A DNA stretch of 64,000 nucleotides. Source: Pseudomonadota bacterium (GTDB taxonomy: Bacteria; Pseudomonadota; Alphaproteobacteria; Rhodospirillales; Magnetospirillaceae). Location of the stretch: contig JAJZUL010000013.1 of assembly GCA_021848545.1 (NCBI GenBank), positions 1 through 64,000 on the forward strand. The letters run 5' to 3'. Shown one piece after another: positions 25,747 to 34,238 of the stretch. Made by a program: the position numbers and the translations under genes. Position 1 is the stretch's first letter, and each line of letters starts with the position of its first letter. The notes under the pieces are model-generated. The model was not told the DNA's origin. It saw nothing but the letters and a program-made list of their open reading frames with translations, and ran no database searches.

Positions 25747-26025
25747 TCACCGTAATCCCGTAATCCCTCGAAACCATGCCAAATCTGGTGACTCACGCCA
25801 TGCATGCCACCCCAATGGAAGGTCAAATAGCGAGAAAATGGTTGGGTCCAGATCCGTCACACTTTTTAAACTAACAAGAGTCGCATCGGTCTCGCTTAAC
25901 GGCGTCGAAGAATTAGTGTGGAATTGCCATGCCCCATCATCGCTGTCGTGTGACACATATGCGATCCAAGCGTTTCCAGAAAGAATTTTCCGATTCACGA
26001 TGACCGCAACGTTAGGGGGGGGCAT
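25747..26025 (-). CDS. Small orphan protein resembling DUF2185/immunity-type proteins
   Basis: A 92-aa soluble protein, acidic overall, with a Trp-rich pattern: VIVNRKILSGNAWIAYVSHD, DDGAWQFHTN, LVSLKSVTDLDPTIFSLFDL, then GWHAWRESPDLAWF. The order (bound strand, DDGWQF, D.DP.....L.LP.GW.A.R) resembles the DUF2185/Imm-like group often found as contact-toxin immunity proteins. No toxin, Rhs or T6SS gene is in the window. The coding region and the following 130 bp are much more AT-rich than the surroundings, which fits lateral acquisition. The ATG lacks a strong ribosome site. Family assignment is by eye and tentative. Confidence 0.55.
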   Translation of the reverse strand: MPPPNVAVIVNRKILSGNAWIAYVSHDSDDGAWQFHTNSSTPLSETDATLVSLKSVTDLDPTIFSLFDLPLGWHAWRESPDLAWFRGITGLR

Positions 26026-26402
26026 AAAATGGCCACTGTTTTTTCATTTCTAATTATTCGATTTCGATGTGTTTTGTTGACGCGATGAAACTTGTGCATT
26101 TCCATAGCTGTTTGTGCCGGGTTCTATAATGGGAATTACGGCGATACTTTACGAAATTCCTAGCGCCGACTGCACACGGGGCCGTATGCGGTAACGTCCG
26201 CTTATCCGTCTACTTCATCCCAAAACCCGCCCGTGCCCTTTCAGCCCCCCATGCCCCAAGACCACGGAATCGGGTCCGGGGCCGCGCCCCGGGCGGGTGC
26301 GGGCGGCAGCCCGCTTTTCCCTGTTTCGGCCCTTATTCCGCCGGGTTGGCGGCTTCTTCCGTCCGGCGCCGGACGGGATGTCCGGGCCGGCGTCGTCGTT
26401 TT
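26026..26402. other. 377-bp gene-free, partly AT-rich spacer
   Basis: No coding region is supported here. The first half is AT-rich and probably holds the promoter of the minus-strand immunity-like gene. Bases 26128-26161 are one copy of a short direct repeat found again past ridA. The second half is GC-rich, with hairpin-forming GGGCGGCAGCCC-type sequence like that in the MNT-flanking repeats. Confidence 0.5.
26128..26161. repeat. Short direct repeat flanking ridA, copy 1
   Basis: GGGAATTACGGCGATACTTT followed by ACGAAATTCC is matched at 26829-26864 by GGGAATTACGGCAACAGTTT followed by ATGAAACTCC. The unit is itself an imperfect palindrome (GGAATT..AATTCC). Confidence 0.6.
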
Positions 26403-26795
26403 TCAGGATTTCGCGGGGATTGTCGCCGTCAGCTCGATCTCGACCAGCATGTCGGGATCGAGGAAGGGTTTGACATGGACCAGGGCCAGGGCCGGTCGCA
26501 CCGCGCCGAACACTTCGCCGTGAGCTCGGCCGATCTCTTCCCAGCGGGCGATGTCGGTCAGATAGACCCGGCTTTGCACCACATCGCCATAGCCGGCGCC
26601 GGCCTCGGCCAGCACCGCGCCCAGCTTGTCCAGGATCGCGCGGGTCTGGGCGTACATGTCGCCCTTGCCCACAATCGTCCCGTCGGCGCCGGTCGCCGCC
26701 GTCGCGGAAATGAAAACGAAGCCGTTGGCCACCACCGCCCGGGAATATCCGATCTTCTCTTCCCAGGGCGATCCAGAGGAAATATTGCGCCGCAT
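26403..26795 (-). CDS. RidA/YjgF/UK114-family protein
   Basis: A 130-aa RidA-superfamily protein. The canonical member deaminates reactive enamine/imine intermediates (for example 2-aminoacrylate) to ketoacids. Recognisable blocks are GYSRAVVANGFVFISATAAT, ILDKLGAVLAEAGAGYGDVV, SRVYLTDI, FGAVRPALALVHVKPFLDPD and VEIELTATIP. The catalytic Arg of archetypal RidA lies in a R.A....L block; here the corresponding position reads RPALALVHV, with Arg present. It probably belongs to an Rid subfamily of unsettled substrate. It is flanked by the short direct repeats at 26128 and 26829. Confidence 0.9.
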   Translation of the reverse strand: MRRNISSGSPWEEKIGYSRAVVANGFVFISATAATGADGTIVGKGDMYAQTRAILDKLGAVLAEAGAGYGDVVQSRVYLTDIARWEEIGRAHGEVFGAVRPALALVHVKPFLDPDMLVEIELTATIPAKS

Positions 26796-26828
26796 GTCTG
26801 CTCCTGTTTGAACCTTGCTGTCGTGTAG

Positions 26829-26864
26829 CGGGAATTACGGCAACAGTTTATGAAACTCCCGGCC
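26829..26864. repeat. Short direct repeat flanking ridA, copy 2
   Basis: Same orientation as 26128-26161, 34 bp upstream of the ridA start codon. Confidence 0.6.
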
Positions 26865-26893
26865 CCAAGCGGTCCCGGTTGCCCATGAGTATA

Positions 26894-27037
26894 AGAGCCC
26901 GACCCAAAAGTCGCCATGGCGGCCTGCAAATGGCGGTTTTCCGCGCTTCCGCTGCTCACGTACATAAAGTACGCTCCGCTGCGGTTCTCGAAAACCGCCA
27001 TTTTCGGCTCACCCTGGCGACTTTTGGGTCGGGCTCT
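26894..27037. repeat. Palindromic repeat family B, copy 2
   Basis: A 144-bp palindrome with outer arms AGAGCCCGACCCAAAAGTCG and CGACTTTTGGGTCGGGCTCT. Both arms carry the same substitution relative to the consensus (CCCAAAAG against CTTTTGGG), so the base pair is restored. It lies 160 bp downstream of the coiled-coil gene's 3' end. Bases 27038-27197 show no other gene. Confidence 0.92.
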
Positions 27038-27197
27038 AAACAAATTGACCAGAGGGTGATCGCCGGCCTCGATCCGGGAAGGCGCAAAAGGCCGTGCCAC
27101 GCCGTTTCAATGAACCAAGGGAAGGGAGGTCTGGAGGCGAGCCTCCAGGCGGGGTTGCGGGGCGGCAGCCCCGCTTACTTCATTACGGCGGCCGCCC

Positions 27198-30146
27198 CTA
27201 TTCCAGGCGGCCCAGCGAGCGGGCGAGGACCAGATACAGCTTGCCCACGTCCGACGAGGTGAAGGCGCCGGTCAGCACGTCGGGGGCGCTGGAGGCGCGG
27301 GCGTGGTTGAGCAGGGCTTCGAATTCGGTGATGTAGCGCAGCACGTAGTCGCGGAACTCGCCGTCATCCTCGTACTTGTTCTTGATGGCGCCCATCTGGT
27401 GCTTGTCGAGATTCTTGAGAATCTTGCGGACGAAGATGCTCTGGTCGCCGGAATGGAAGTCGCGCCATGCCTTTTCGTCGATATTGGCGGCGAAGACGCG
27501 GCTGATATCGACCGACAGGGATTGCAGCTTCTCGACGATGAAGGCCGCATTGTGGAGGAAGGGCTCGACGGCGGCGCGGCTGTGCTTCTCTTCGAGCTGC
27601 GCGGCCTGGATTTCGGCCAGTTTGGAGGCCGAAACCAGATTGTCCGCCTGTCGCTCGAAGGCGGCGGCCATGGATTCGGCTTGTTGGGCCAGACGATCGC
27701 CGGTGATGCCGAGATCGTTGGATTTCTGGCGCAGCATCTCGAACGAGCCTTCCAGCTTGGCGCCGGTCTGTTCGGTGGTGTCCTGAAGCTCCTGGGACTG
27801 GCGCCGCATGGATTCGCCCGACGCCCGGACCTGGGCGGTGATGCGCTCGGCCGAGGCGGTCAGTTCGCGGATGCCGGCCCGGAGGATGTCGCCCGACGCG
27901 TTGACCTGGGCCGCGGTCTTGTTGGAGGTTTCCTCGAAATCGCGGCCGATCTTTCGCAGGGCGTCGCCGGCGGTCTGGGATTGGGCGAAAACATGTTGCG
28001 CCGCCTCGTTGAGCTGCACCGCGTGTTCCTGCAGCGATTGTCCGAACGCCTTGAGGATGTTGGTGGCGTCGTCGGCATTGCGGCCCAGCACCAGGTTTTG
28101 CTCGTCCAGTTCGGCGCCGGTGGCCTGGACGGCGGCGCGGGCCTGCTCGCCGGCGGCGGTGACCCGTTCGCTCTGCTTGGCCAGGGCGTCGGTGGTGGAG
28201 CGGATGCCCGACACCACCTGCGCGGTGGCGGCGACGATCTGCTCGGCGCGCTGTTGCAGGGCTTCGGATACGCCGGTGGTTTCCGCCACCGCCCGCGAGG
28301 CGACGGCGCCGATATCGGCGGAACGCTGGCGCAGGGATTCGCCCACCGCCTCCAGTTCCACGCCTACCCGGCTGGAGACGCCGATCAAATCGTTGGTGTT
28401 CTGGCGCAGAGTGTCGCTGATGGTCTTGACCTTGCCCATCACCTGATCCGACGTGGAAATCAGATGGCGGGATTGCTGGTTCAGCGAGGCTTCCGACAGG
28501 CGCGACTGGGTCGAAACCACGCTGGCGGCGTCGGCCAGCTCGTCGGCCTGCTTGCGCAGCGACTGCCGGATCTGTTCGGCATCGGCCGCCGCCTTTTCCG
28601 CCCCCCGGTGCAGATCCTCGATCTGCTGGTCCAGGGCGTCGCCGACTTCGCGGGCGCGGGCCTGCATCTGGTCGGATGCGGCGGCCAGGGCCCGGTTCTG
28701 GGCCTGGAAGGCGTCGCCCACTTCGCGCACGCGGGTGGTCGCCTGATGGGCGGCGCCGTCCATTTCCTCGCGGCGCTGGGTGATCATGGCGCTGATTTCG
28801 CCCAAGCCGGCGCCGGCTTCCTCCACCACGGCGCGAATGCTGTCGCGATGGCTGGCCAGGACATTCTCCATGTCGCGGAACCGGCCCATGGCCTGGTCCG
28901 AGGTCGAGGACAATTCGCGCGACTGCACCGCCAGGGATTCCTCGACGATCTTGATCCGCGACAGAACGCGGTCGGTGATCTGGTCCAGTCCGGTCGCCTG
29001 CTGCGCCAGGGACGCGCTGATCCGCGCGGTCTGTTCGGCCAGACGTTCGGCCGACTGGTCGAGATCGGTGTTCTGGCGGACGAACAACTGGCCCAGGGAT
29101 TCGATCCGCTGCACCAGTTGGGCGGAGATCTCTTCGCCGTTCCGGGCCGCCCGTTCGGTGGCTTCGTTGAACAGGCTCGATTCCCGCTCGAACATCGTCG
29201 CCACCTGCGCGGCGCGCTCGGTCGCCGCCCGGGAGGCGCGGTCCATGGCCTCGACATCCTGTTCCAGGCGTTTGGAAATCTCGTCGGCCCGGTCGGCGGC
29301 CCGGGTCGAAACCGTGTCCACCATCTCCATATGCTGCGCGATGGCGCTGCCGAACTGGCGGACGCGGGCGTCGGCCGCTTCCGTCGCCTCGCCCAGGGTC
29401 TGCGTCTGGACGCGGAGCAGCCGCTCGACCTCGCGCGTGCGCTCGCCGGCGGTTTCCGCCGCGCCGCTCAGCCGCTCGACTTCGCCGCTCAGCGCCGCCA
29501 GCGCGCCGCTGGTGTCGTTGCCCACCCGTCCGGCCAGTCCCGACAGGGCGTCGATCTGCTGGGTCAGCATGGCGCAGACCTTTTCGGTCCGTTCGGCCGC
29601 CGCATTCGACGCCCGGGTCAGATCCTGGGCCTGGGCGCGCAGGGCGTCGCCCACCGCCTTCACCTTGCTTTCGGCGTCGTCGGCGGGGTAGGTGAGGCGG
29701 TCGAGCTGGTCCTGTAGTCTTCCGGCGATGCGGTTCAATTGCTGGCCGCGATCGAGATAGGCGACCACCAGCCACAGGAACGCCAGCGGCACGAAGCCGG
29801 CGCCGACGATGCCGCCCATTTCCTGGGGCTGGAGCAGCATCAGATTCTGCCAGCCCACCCAGTTATTGATGTAATAGAGACAGAATCCCAGCCACGCCAG
29901 GGTGACGATCAGGGCCAGCAGGGTCCCGCCGGAGGCGGCGGCGCGGCGACGGGTGCGCGGGCCGATCGGGTCGGTGGCGCGGGTATGGTCGCCGCCGCCG
30001 GAAGAGGACGCCGCTACCGGAAGATTCGCCGTTTTGCCGCCTTTTTCGGCGGCGGTGGGGTTGACGGGGTCGTGTGTGGCGCGCATGTCCAGGAGGTCGT
30101 CGCTGGGAGAAATCTCATCGTCGCGGGAAATCGTCGTCTCGCCCAT
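27198..30146 (-). CDS. Large coiled-coil membrane protein (TipN-like architecture)
   Basis: A 982-aa protein. An acidic cytoplasmic N terminus (residues 1-75) is followed by two transmembrane helices (about 78-100, LLALIVTLAWLGFCLYYI, and about 112-135, GIVGAGFVPLAFLWLVVAYL). Then come roughly 700 residues of heptad-rich coiled coil with repeated units of about 35-42 residues (ER..E....L..Q...L). A conserved globular C-terminal 110 residues ends it (FLHNAAFIVEKLQSLSVDIS, WRDFHSGDQSIFVRKILKNL). Two N-terminal membrane helices plus a long coiled coil is the layout of the Caulobacter polarity factor TipN, so a scaffold or polarity role is plausible, but sequence identity is unverified. AGGGG before ATG 30146 sets the start. 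Confidence 0.8.
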   Translation of the reverse strand: MGETTISRDDEISPSDDLLDMRATHDPVNPTAAEKGGKTANLPVAASSSGGGDHTRATDPIGPRTRRRAAASGGTLLALIVTLAWLGFCLYYINNWVGWQNLMLLQPQEMGGIVGAGFVPLAFLWLVVAYLDRGQQLNRIAGRLQDQLDRLTYPADDAESKVKAVGDALRAQAQDLTRASNAAAERTEKVCAMLTQQIDALSGLAGRVGNDTSGALAALSGEVERLSGAAETAGERTREVERLLRVQTQTLGEATEAADARVRQFGSAIAQHMEMVDTVSTRAADRADEISKRLEQDVEAMDRASRAATERAAQVATMFERESSLFNEATERAARNGEEISAQLVQRIESLGQLFVRQNTDLDQSAERLAEQTARISASLAQQATGLDQITDRVLSRIKIVEESLAVQSRELSSTSDQAMGRFRDMENVLASHRDSIRAVVEEAGAGLGEISAMITQRREEMDGAAHQATTRVREVGDAFQAQNRALAAASDQMQARAREVGDALDQQIEDLHRGAEKAAADAEQIRQSLRKQADELADAASVVSTQSRLSEASLNQQSRHLISTSDQVMGKVKTISDTLRQNTNDLIGVSSRVGVELEAVGESLRQRSADIGAVASRAVAETTGVSEALQQRAEQIVAATAQVVSGIRSTTDALAKQSERVTAAGEQARAAVQATGAELDEQNLVLGRNADDATNILKAFGQSLQEHAVQLNEAAQHVFAQSQTAGDALRKIGRDFEETSNKTAAQVNASGDILRAGIRELTASAERITAQVRASGESMRRQSQELQDTTEQTGAKLEGSFEMLRQKSNDLGITGDRLAQQAESMAAAFERQADNLVSASKLAEIQAAQLEEKHSRAAVEPFLHNAAFIVEKLQSLSVDISRVFAANIDEKAWRDFHSGDQSIFVRKILKNLDKHQMGAIKNKYEDDGEFRDYVLRYITEFEALLNHARASSAPDVLTGAFTSSDVGKLYLVLARSLGRLE

Positions 30147-30550
30147 ATCCGCCCCTGACCCTTCCCCAGATAGTGATCGCGTCGCGCTTTCGTCGTGTCC
30201 GGGCCCGCGTCCGACCCCATGATCAACGAGCGCGACGGTGTCCGCAGCAGCCCGGTCCGCTTCCGACGTCATTCCCCAAATCATGACAGGGCGGCCACGG
30301 AGTCCGAAACACCTAACACCTGCCGCAGGATGCCTATATCGGCCCTGGAAATCAATCGTTTGGGGCCTGACATCGGCCGTCGGGGCCGGATTTCGCCGCT
30401 GGGCGTTTCGATCTTCCGGCCGGGGCGGAATCGGGCTACCCTGAATTCCGGCGGGGATTGGGTCCCGCCCGTCCCGCGGTCCCGACTTTCAGTCCTGGCG
30501 GGCTTGATCCCCGGCCGGCTTTGGGACAGCATGCTGAAAAAGCATGCGCC
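30147..30550. other. 404-bp divergent intergenic region
   Basis: Lies between the divergent coiled-coil gene and the DUF155 gene. I find no coding region with support and no clear sigma-70 box. It must contain the promoters of both genes. Confidence 0.45.
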
Positions 30551-31381
30551 ATGTCCGACATCGAGACCTCATCCGCATCCTCGCAGCACTCCCTGGATGA
30601 TGCCGCCGGCCGCACCCTGATCGCCCGCGCCTTTCTGTTGGGCGAACGGCTCGATGTGCGCGGATTCGATCAGCGCCATGCCCTGGCGACGACGCCGCTG
30701 ACCGTTTCCGCCGGCCGCAAGGGGCATGCGGTTCTGTTCCGTTACGGGGTGGTGGTCCTGTTCGACGTGTCCGCCGGAGAGGAAGCCCATTTTCTCGCCG
30801 ATCTCGCCGGGCTGGTCAGCGATCCTTTGGCTCAGCCCGGCCGCGAACAGGCGCATATCGATGTGGTGGCCGGCGCCGCCGAGCGGGTGGCGGCCGACGG
30901 TTCCGTCGTTCTGGCCGAGGTGACGCCGGAACGGCTGCAGATCATCGCCGACGTTCTGGCCAAGGACGTCCTGCTGGAACATTACGAGGTTCGTCTGGCG
31001 GCGGTGTTCGACCGGGTCGAGCCGCTGGCCGTTCGTCTGACCCGGGGCGGGCGGCGCAATTTCTCCACCGACGAGTTGCTGACCCAGATCGGCGATGTGC
31101 TGGGCATCAAGCACCGCATGGTCGGCCGCGCCGAGGTTCTGGAAAAGCCCGAGGTGCTGTGGAACCAGCCGGAATTGGAAGGGTTGTTCCTGCGTTTGGA
31201 GCGGGAATACGAAATCCGCGAGCGCTCCCGGGCTTTGGAGCGCAAGCTGGAGGTGGTGGGCGATACGGTCGAGACCCTGCTCGATCTGGTCCATACCCGC
31301 CGTTCGCTCAACGTCGAGTGGTATATCGTGGCCTTGATCGTCTTCGAAATCCTGCTGTCCCTGTACCAGAGCTTTCATTGA
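30551..31381 (+). CDS. RMD1/YagE family protein (DUF155)
   Basis: A 276-aa DUF155 protein, homologous to the yeast Rmd1/Sif2 group of unknown biochemical function. Soluble N-terminal two-thirds include AVLFRYGVVVLFDVSAGEEA. A helical region near residues 200-255 carries the family hallmarks LEREYEIRERSRALERKLEV and VETLLDLVHTRRSLNVEWYI. A single C-terminal transmembrane helix (IVALIVFEILLSLYQ) anchors it in the inner membrane as a tail-anchored protein. ATG 30551 begins a Ser-rich tail; earlier in-frame starts encode implausible sequence. pyrE follows 94 bp later on the same strand. Confidence 0.9.
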   Translation: MSDIETSSASSQHSLDDAAGRTLIARAFLLGERLDVRGFDQRHALATTPLTVSAGRKGHAVLFRYGVVVLFDVSAGEEAHFLADLAGLVSDPLAQPGREQAHIDVVAGAAERVAADGSVVLAEVTPERLQIIADVLAKDVLLEHYEVRLAAVFDRVEPLAVRLTRGGRRNFSTDELLTQIGDVLGIKHRMVGRAEVLEKPEVLWNQPELEGLFLRLEREYEIRERSRALERKLEVVGDTVETLLDLVHTRRSLNVEWYIVALIVFEILLSLYQSFH

Positions 31382-31475
31382 CGCCGACACCGGCGCATAT
31401 TGCCGGCGCAACGAACCCGGATCGAGTCCCCGGGGATCGATCCAGAGGACAGGTTTCAAGGAGCGCGACCAGCCG

Positions 31476-32165
31476 ATGAGCACCGTATCCCGCACCCCTG
31501 AACAGAAGCGCGCGGCTTTGGTGACCGCCCGCATTCTGCTGGAAATCGGCGCGGTCAATTTCCGGCCCGAGGACCCTTACATTCTGACTTCGGGGTGGGC
31601 CAGTCCCGTCTATGTGGATTGCCGCAAGGTGATTTCGTTTCCGCGCGCGCGCGCCAAGATCGTGGAATTCGCCGTCAACGCCATCCAGCGCGAGGTCGGT
31701 TACGAATCCCTGGACGCGGTGGCGGGCGGCGAGACCGCCGGCATCCCCTATGCCGCCTGGATCGCCGACCGGATGCTGCTGCCCATGCTGTATGTGCGCA
31801 AGAAGCCCAAGGGGTTCGGCCGCAACGCCCAGATCGAGGGCGATCTCAAGCCCGGGTCCCGCGTCGTGCTGGTGGAGGACTTGGCGTCCGACGGCGCGTC
31901 CAAGGTCAGTTTCTGCAATGCCCTGCGTGAGGCCGGCGCCGAAATCGACCACGCCTTCGTGGTGTTTTTCTACGGCGTGTTTCCCGGCGCCATGAAGACC
32001 CTGCACGATATCGGCGTCTCGCTGACCTATCTGGCCAATTGGTGGGACGTGCTGGAGGTGGCCGAGGCCAATGGCGGCTTCGACAAGCGCACCATCGAGG
32101 ACGTCCGCTCGTTCCTGCACGATCCCGTGCAATGGTCGGGCATGCATGGCGGCCGCACCGCCTGA
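31476..32165 (+). CDS. pyrE: Orotate phosphoribosyltransferase
   Basis: PyrE condenses orotate with PRPP to orotidine 5'-phosphate, the fifth step of de novo UMP synthesis. The 229-aa protein contains YILTSGWASPVYVDCRKVIS at the substrate site. The PRPP-binding signature is VVLVEDLASDGASKVSF (residues about 128-144), and MLYVRKKPKGFG forms the catalytic flexible loop. Length and motif spacing match the alphaproteobacterial type. The ribosome site AAGGAG lies 12-17 bp upstream. The gene ends near the family D repeat and its inserted MITE. Confidence 0.96.
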   Translation: MSTVSRTPEQKRAALVTARILLEIGAVNFRPEDPYILTSGWASPVYVDCRKVISFPRARAKIVEFAVNAIQREVGYESLDAVAGGETAGIPYAAWIADRMLLPMLYVRKKPKGFGRNAQIEGDLKPGSRVVLVEDLASDGASKVSFCNALREAGAEIDHAFVVFFYGVFPGAMKTLHDIGVSLTYLANWWDVLEVAEANGGFDKRTIEDVRSFLHDPVQWSGMHGGRTA

Positions 32166-32193
32166 CGGCATCCGCTCTCGATCAATGAGGCGT

Positions 32194-32285
32194 CGGGTAT
32201 CATCATACCGGGAGCGCGATGCGACGAGCACCGTGCTCCCGCGAGCATTGAGCGAGCGGCCAAGCGGCCGGACGGCCGCGCTTAG
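32194..32285. repeat. Intergenic repeat family D, copy 1 (left part, split by MITE)
   Basis: After pyrE come small hairpins (GGTATCATCATACC; GGGAGC..GCTCCC) and then the family D core GCATTGAGCGAGCGGCCAAG..GGACGGCCGCGCTTAG, closely matching 44654-44693. The match continues as GCAGAGGG only after the 153-bp MITE, from 32443. A final hairpin near 32462-32495 (ATATGGAGCGTG with CACGCTCTATAT) overlaps the 3' end of the next gene. Confidence 0.75.
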
Positions 32286-32438
32286 CCCGTCTTATTCCCG
32301 AGTAGGGCGAAGGCGAGAGAACGCCTGGGTTCCTGAATTACCCCTGTGGCAAAATTTGCCACACCGCATATGCGTGTCAACGCATTGTGATCGCTCACTT
32401 TTAGGCTGGATTTTGCCTGCGCTGGTGAATAAGACGGG
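32286..32438. mobile_element. MITE-like element, 153 bp, with TTAG target duplication
   Basis: Perfect 12-bp terminal inverted repeats CCCGTCTTATTC and GAATAAGACGGG are flanked on both sides by TTAG (32282-32285 and 32439-32442). The unoccupied counterpart exists at 44690 (CGCGCTTAGGCAGAGGG). Inside lie an almost perfect palindrome, TGTGGCAAAATTTGCCACA, and no ORF of consequence. A 4-bp duplication of YTAR type is compatible with IS5-like or IS1380-like transposases; the parent element is not in the window. Confidence 0.88.
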
Positions 32439-32485
32439 TTAGGCAGAGGGCGGATATCAAACCATATGGAGCGTGATTCCACGCT

Positions 32486-33265
32486 CTATATGGGGCAGGC
32501 GGCCAAATGCATCAGGAAGGGGCCGATGCGGTGGTGGGGGTCCGAGCCGAATTCGGCGCGGAACGCCGCTCCGTCCTTGGCGGCGATTTCGGTCAGCGGC
32601 GAGAACAGCGCCTGGAAGAACAGGCAGAATTCGCGATTGGTGAAGATGTGGGGTTCGGCCCGCTCCTCGGCCGCGTGTTCCTTCACCACAAAGGCGTTCT
32701 GCGCCGTGCTGATGGTGGTCGGCGTGTATTGCATCAGGTTGAGGAACCAGTCCTTGCGCACGTCCCAGCGCTTGAAGGATTCGGCGATACGCACCAGGGT
32801 GCGCCACTGCACCATTTTGGCCTCGATATCGTCGTAGAAATCGAGCCAGGTAAAATCCTCGCCCCGCTTTTCTTTCAGGCGGGCGACGATGTCGAGGCAG
32901 GTCTGATTGAAGGCTTCGGCGTCGTCGCCAAGAACCAAATGAAAGAAGGAAAAGACGTTGGGGAGCATGCTGCGTTCGAAGGTGCCATCGCGCAGCAGCG
33001 GCGCCAAGGGGTGGATCATCAGCCGTCCGAAGGCGTAGACCCGTTTCTGCTCAAGCTCCTCTTCCTTGATCTCATCGACCAATTGCTCATAGGCGTGATT
33101 GTAGAAATGGTCGAAAACGGGCGAGCTTTTCAGATGTTCGACGATACCGTGCAAGACCTCCCAGTTGAGGCCTTGTTCGCTGCAGGCTTTTTTTACCGAT
33201 TGCAGCAAGGCGTCAAGCATCGAATTGGTGGTTCTGCGCATGTACCTGGGACCGCGCCTGGCCAT
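32486..33265 (-). CDS. Hypothetical helical protein
   Basis: A 259-aa soluble protein, predicted mostly alpha-helical, Phe/Leu/Glu-rich, with no signal peptide or membrane helix. Conserved-looking blocks are LNWEVLHGIVEHLKSSPVFD, RLMIHPLAPLLRDGTF, EDFTWLDFYDDIEAKMVQW and NREFCLFFQALFSPLTEIAA. I do not recognise a family or catalytic motif. GGAGG five bases before ATG 33265 makes the start convincing; a GC-typical codon pattern supports it as native. It is convergent with pyrE. The 3' end overlaps a hairpin of the family D region. Confidence 0.75.
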   Translation of the reverse strand: MARRGPRYMRRTTNSMLDALLQSVKKACSEQGLNWEVLHGIVEHLKSSPVFDHFYNHAYEQLVDEIKEEELEQKRVYAFGRLMIHPLAPLLRDGTFERSMLPNVFSFFHLVLGDDAEAFNQTCLDIVARLKEKRGEDFTWLDFYDDIEAKMVQWRTLVRIAESFKRWDVRKDWFLNLMQYTPTTISTAQNAFVVKEHAAEERAEPHIFTNREFCLFFQALFSPLTEIAAKDGAAFRAEFGSDPHHRIGPFLMHLAACPI

Positions 33266-33362
33266 GCCGTCCTCCGAAGCATTTGAATCATTGTAACAAA
33301 ATACGCAACGCCGTTCCACAACGGTTAAATTGTGGCGTGGCCTTGATTTGTGCGTGACGCTA

Positions 33363-34061
33363 TCACGCTTCGAGCCACTTGCGGAGATGGGATGTGGTCT
33401 CGGCCGGTTGTTCGATCGGCGTCAGGTGGCCGCACTCGTTTATGATCGCCAGGCGGCAGTCGGGGATCGCCTCGGCCATTTCCTTCGCCCGATCCAGCGA
33501 GCCGATGGGATCGTCGGCGCCCCCCAGCACCAGGGTCGGGCAGGCGATGGCGGCGAGATCGGGCCGCGAATCCGGCCGGCCCAGGATCGCCTGCTGTTGG
33601 CGGATGAAGACATCCGGTCCCATATCCAGGGCCATGGCGCGCACCAGCCCGCCGATGGCGGGATCGTCCGCGTGGCGGGGGTGCAGCAATTGCGCCGGGG
33701 TGCCGGCGGCGATGCGCCCGTAGCCGCCGGAGCGGGCCAGCGCGATCGCTTTTTCGCGCCTTTCCGCTTGTTCGGGCGTATCGGGCCGGGCGGTCGTGGC
33801 GATCAACGCCAGCCGCTCGACCCGGTCGCGGGCCTGACGGAGGATTTCGAACGCCACGTAGCCGCCCATGCTGATCCCGGCCAGGGCGAAGGTGGGGGGC
33901 GCGGCGGCCAGGATGCGCCGGGCGATGGATTCCATGTCCGCGTCGCGGGTGGCGTCGGCCACCCGGACCGCAATTTCGCCCGCCAGCGCCGCCTTCTGGT
34001 GCGCCCACAGGCGGCCGTCGGTGACCAGGGCGGGAATCAGGATCAGGGCGGACGACGGCAT
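33363..34061 (-). CDS. Alpha/beta hydrolase
   Basis: A 232-aa alpha/beta-hydrolase. The nucleophile elbow is GISMGG (Ser at about residue 64), the acid is the Asp in VLGGADDPIG (about residue 182), and the catalytic His is in INECGHLTPIEQP (about 209). The first strand ALILIPALVTDGRLWAHQ contains the oxyanion region. The size and HLTPIEQP ending are typical of small esterase/BioH-like members; the substrate cannot be told. It ends 98 bp upstream of the helical protein gene's start on the same strand, so the two could be co-transcribed. Confidence 0.88.
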   Translation of the reverse strand: MPSSALILIPALVTDGRLWAHQKAALAGEIAVRVADATRDADMESIARRILAAAPPTFALAGISMGGYVAFEILRQARDRVERLALIATTARPDTPEQAERREKAIALARSGGYGRIAAGTPAQLLHPRHADDPAIGGLVRAMALDMGPDVFIRQQQAILGRPDSRPDLAAIACPTLVLGGADDPIGSLDRAKEMAEAIPDCRLAIINECGHLTPIEQPAETTSHLRKWLEA

Positions 34062-34238
34062 GGCTGGCTCCGGAAAAGACGGGCCGTCACCCTACACTGA
34101 AAGCGAAAAGCGAAGAAACCGGGCGATATCGGTCGCTCCGACATTGACACGCCCGCAGGACGGCCTATTATCCCGGCGCGTACTTATTCGTTGAAACGAC
34201 TTTCGTGTCCGAGCCGGACATGGCCGGACCCAATTCCT

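Noticed and set aside
26165-26205. Group II intron domain V-like GCCGTATGCGG sequence
   Set aside because: The required 34-nt hairpin with AGC triad and GNRA loop does not form; only a few pairs match, and no reverse transcriptase is present.
26233-26523. Plus-strand ORF overlapping ridA
   Set aside because: Antisense shadow with Pro/Arg-rich sequence; ridA on the other strand has clear family motifs.
30458-30550. N-terminal extension of the DUF155 protein
   Set aside because: The extra residues are Pro/Gly-rich with no conservation pattern; the ATG at 30551 starts a more typical protein.
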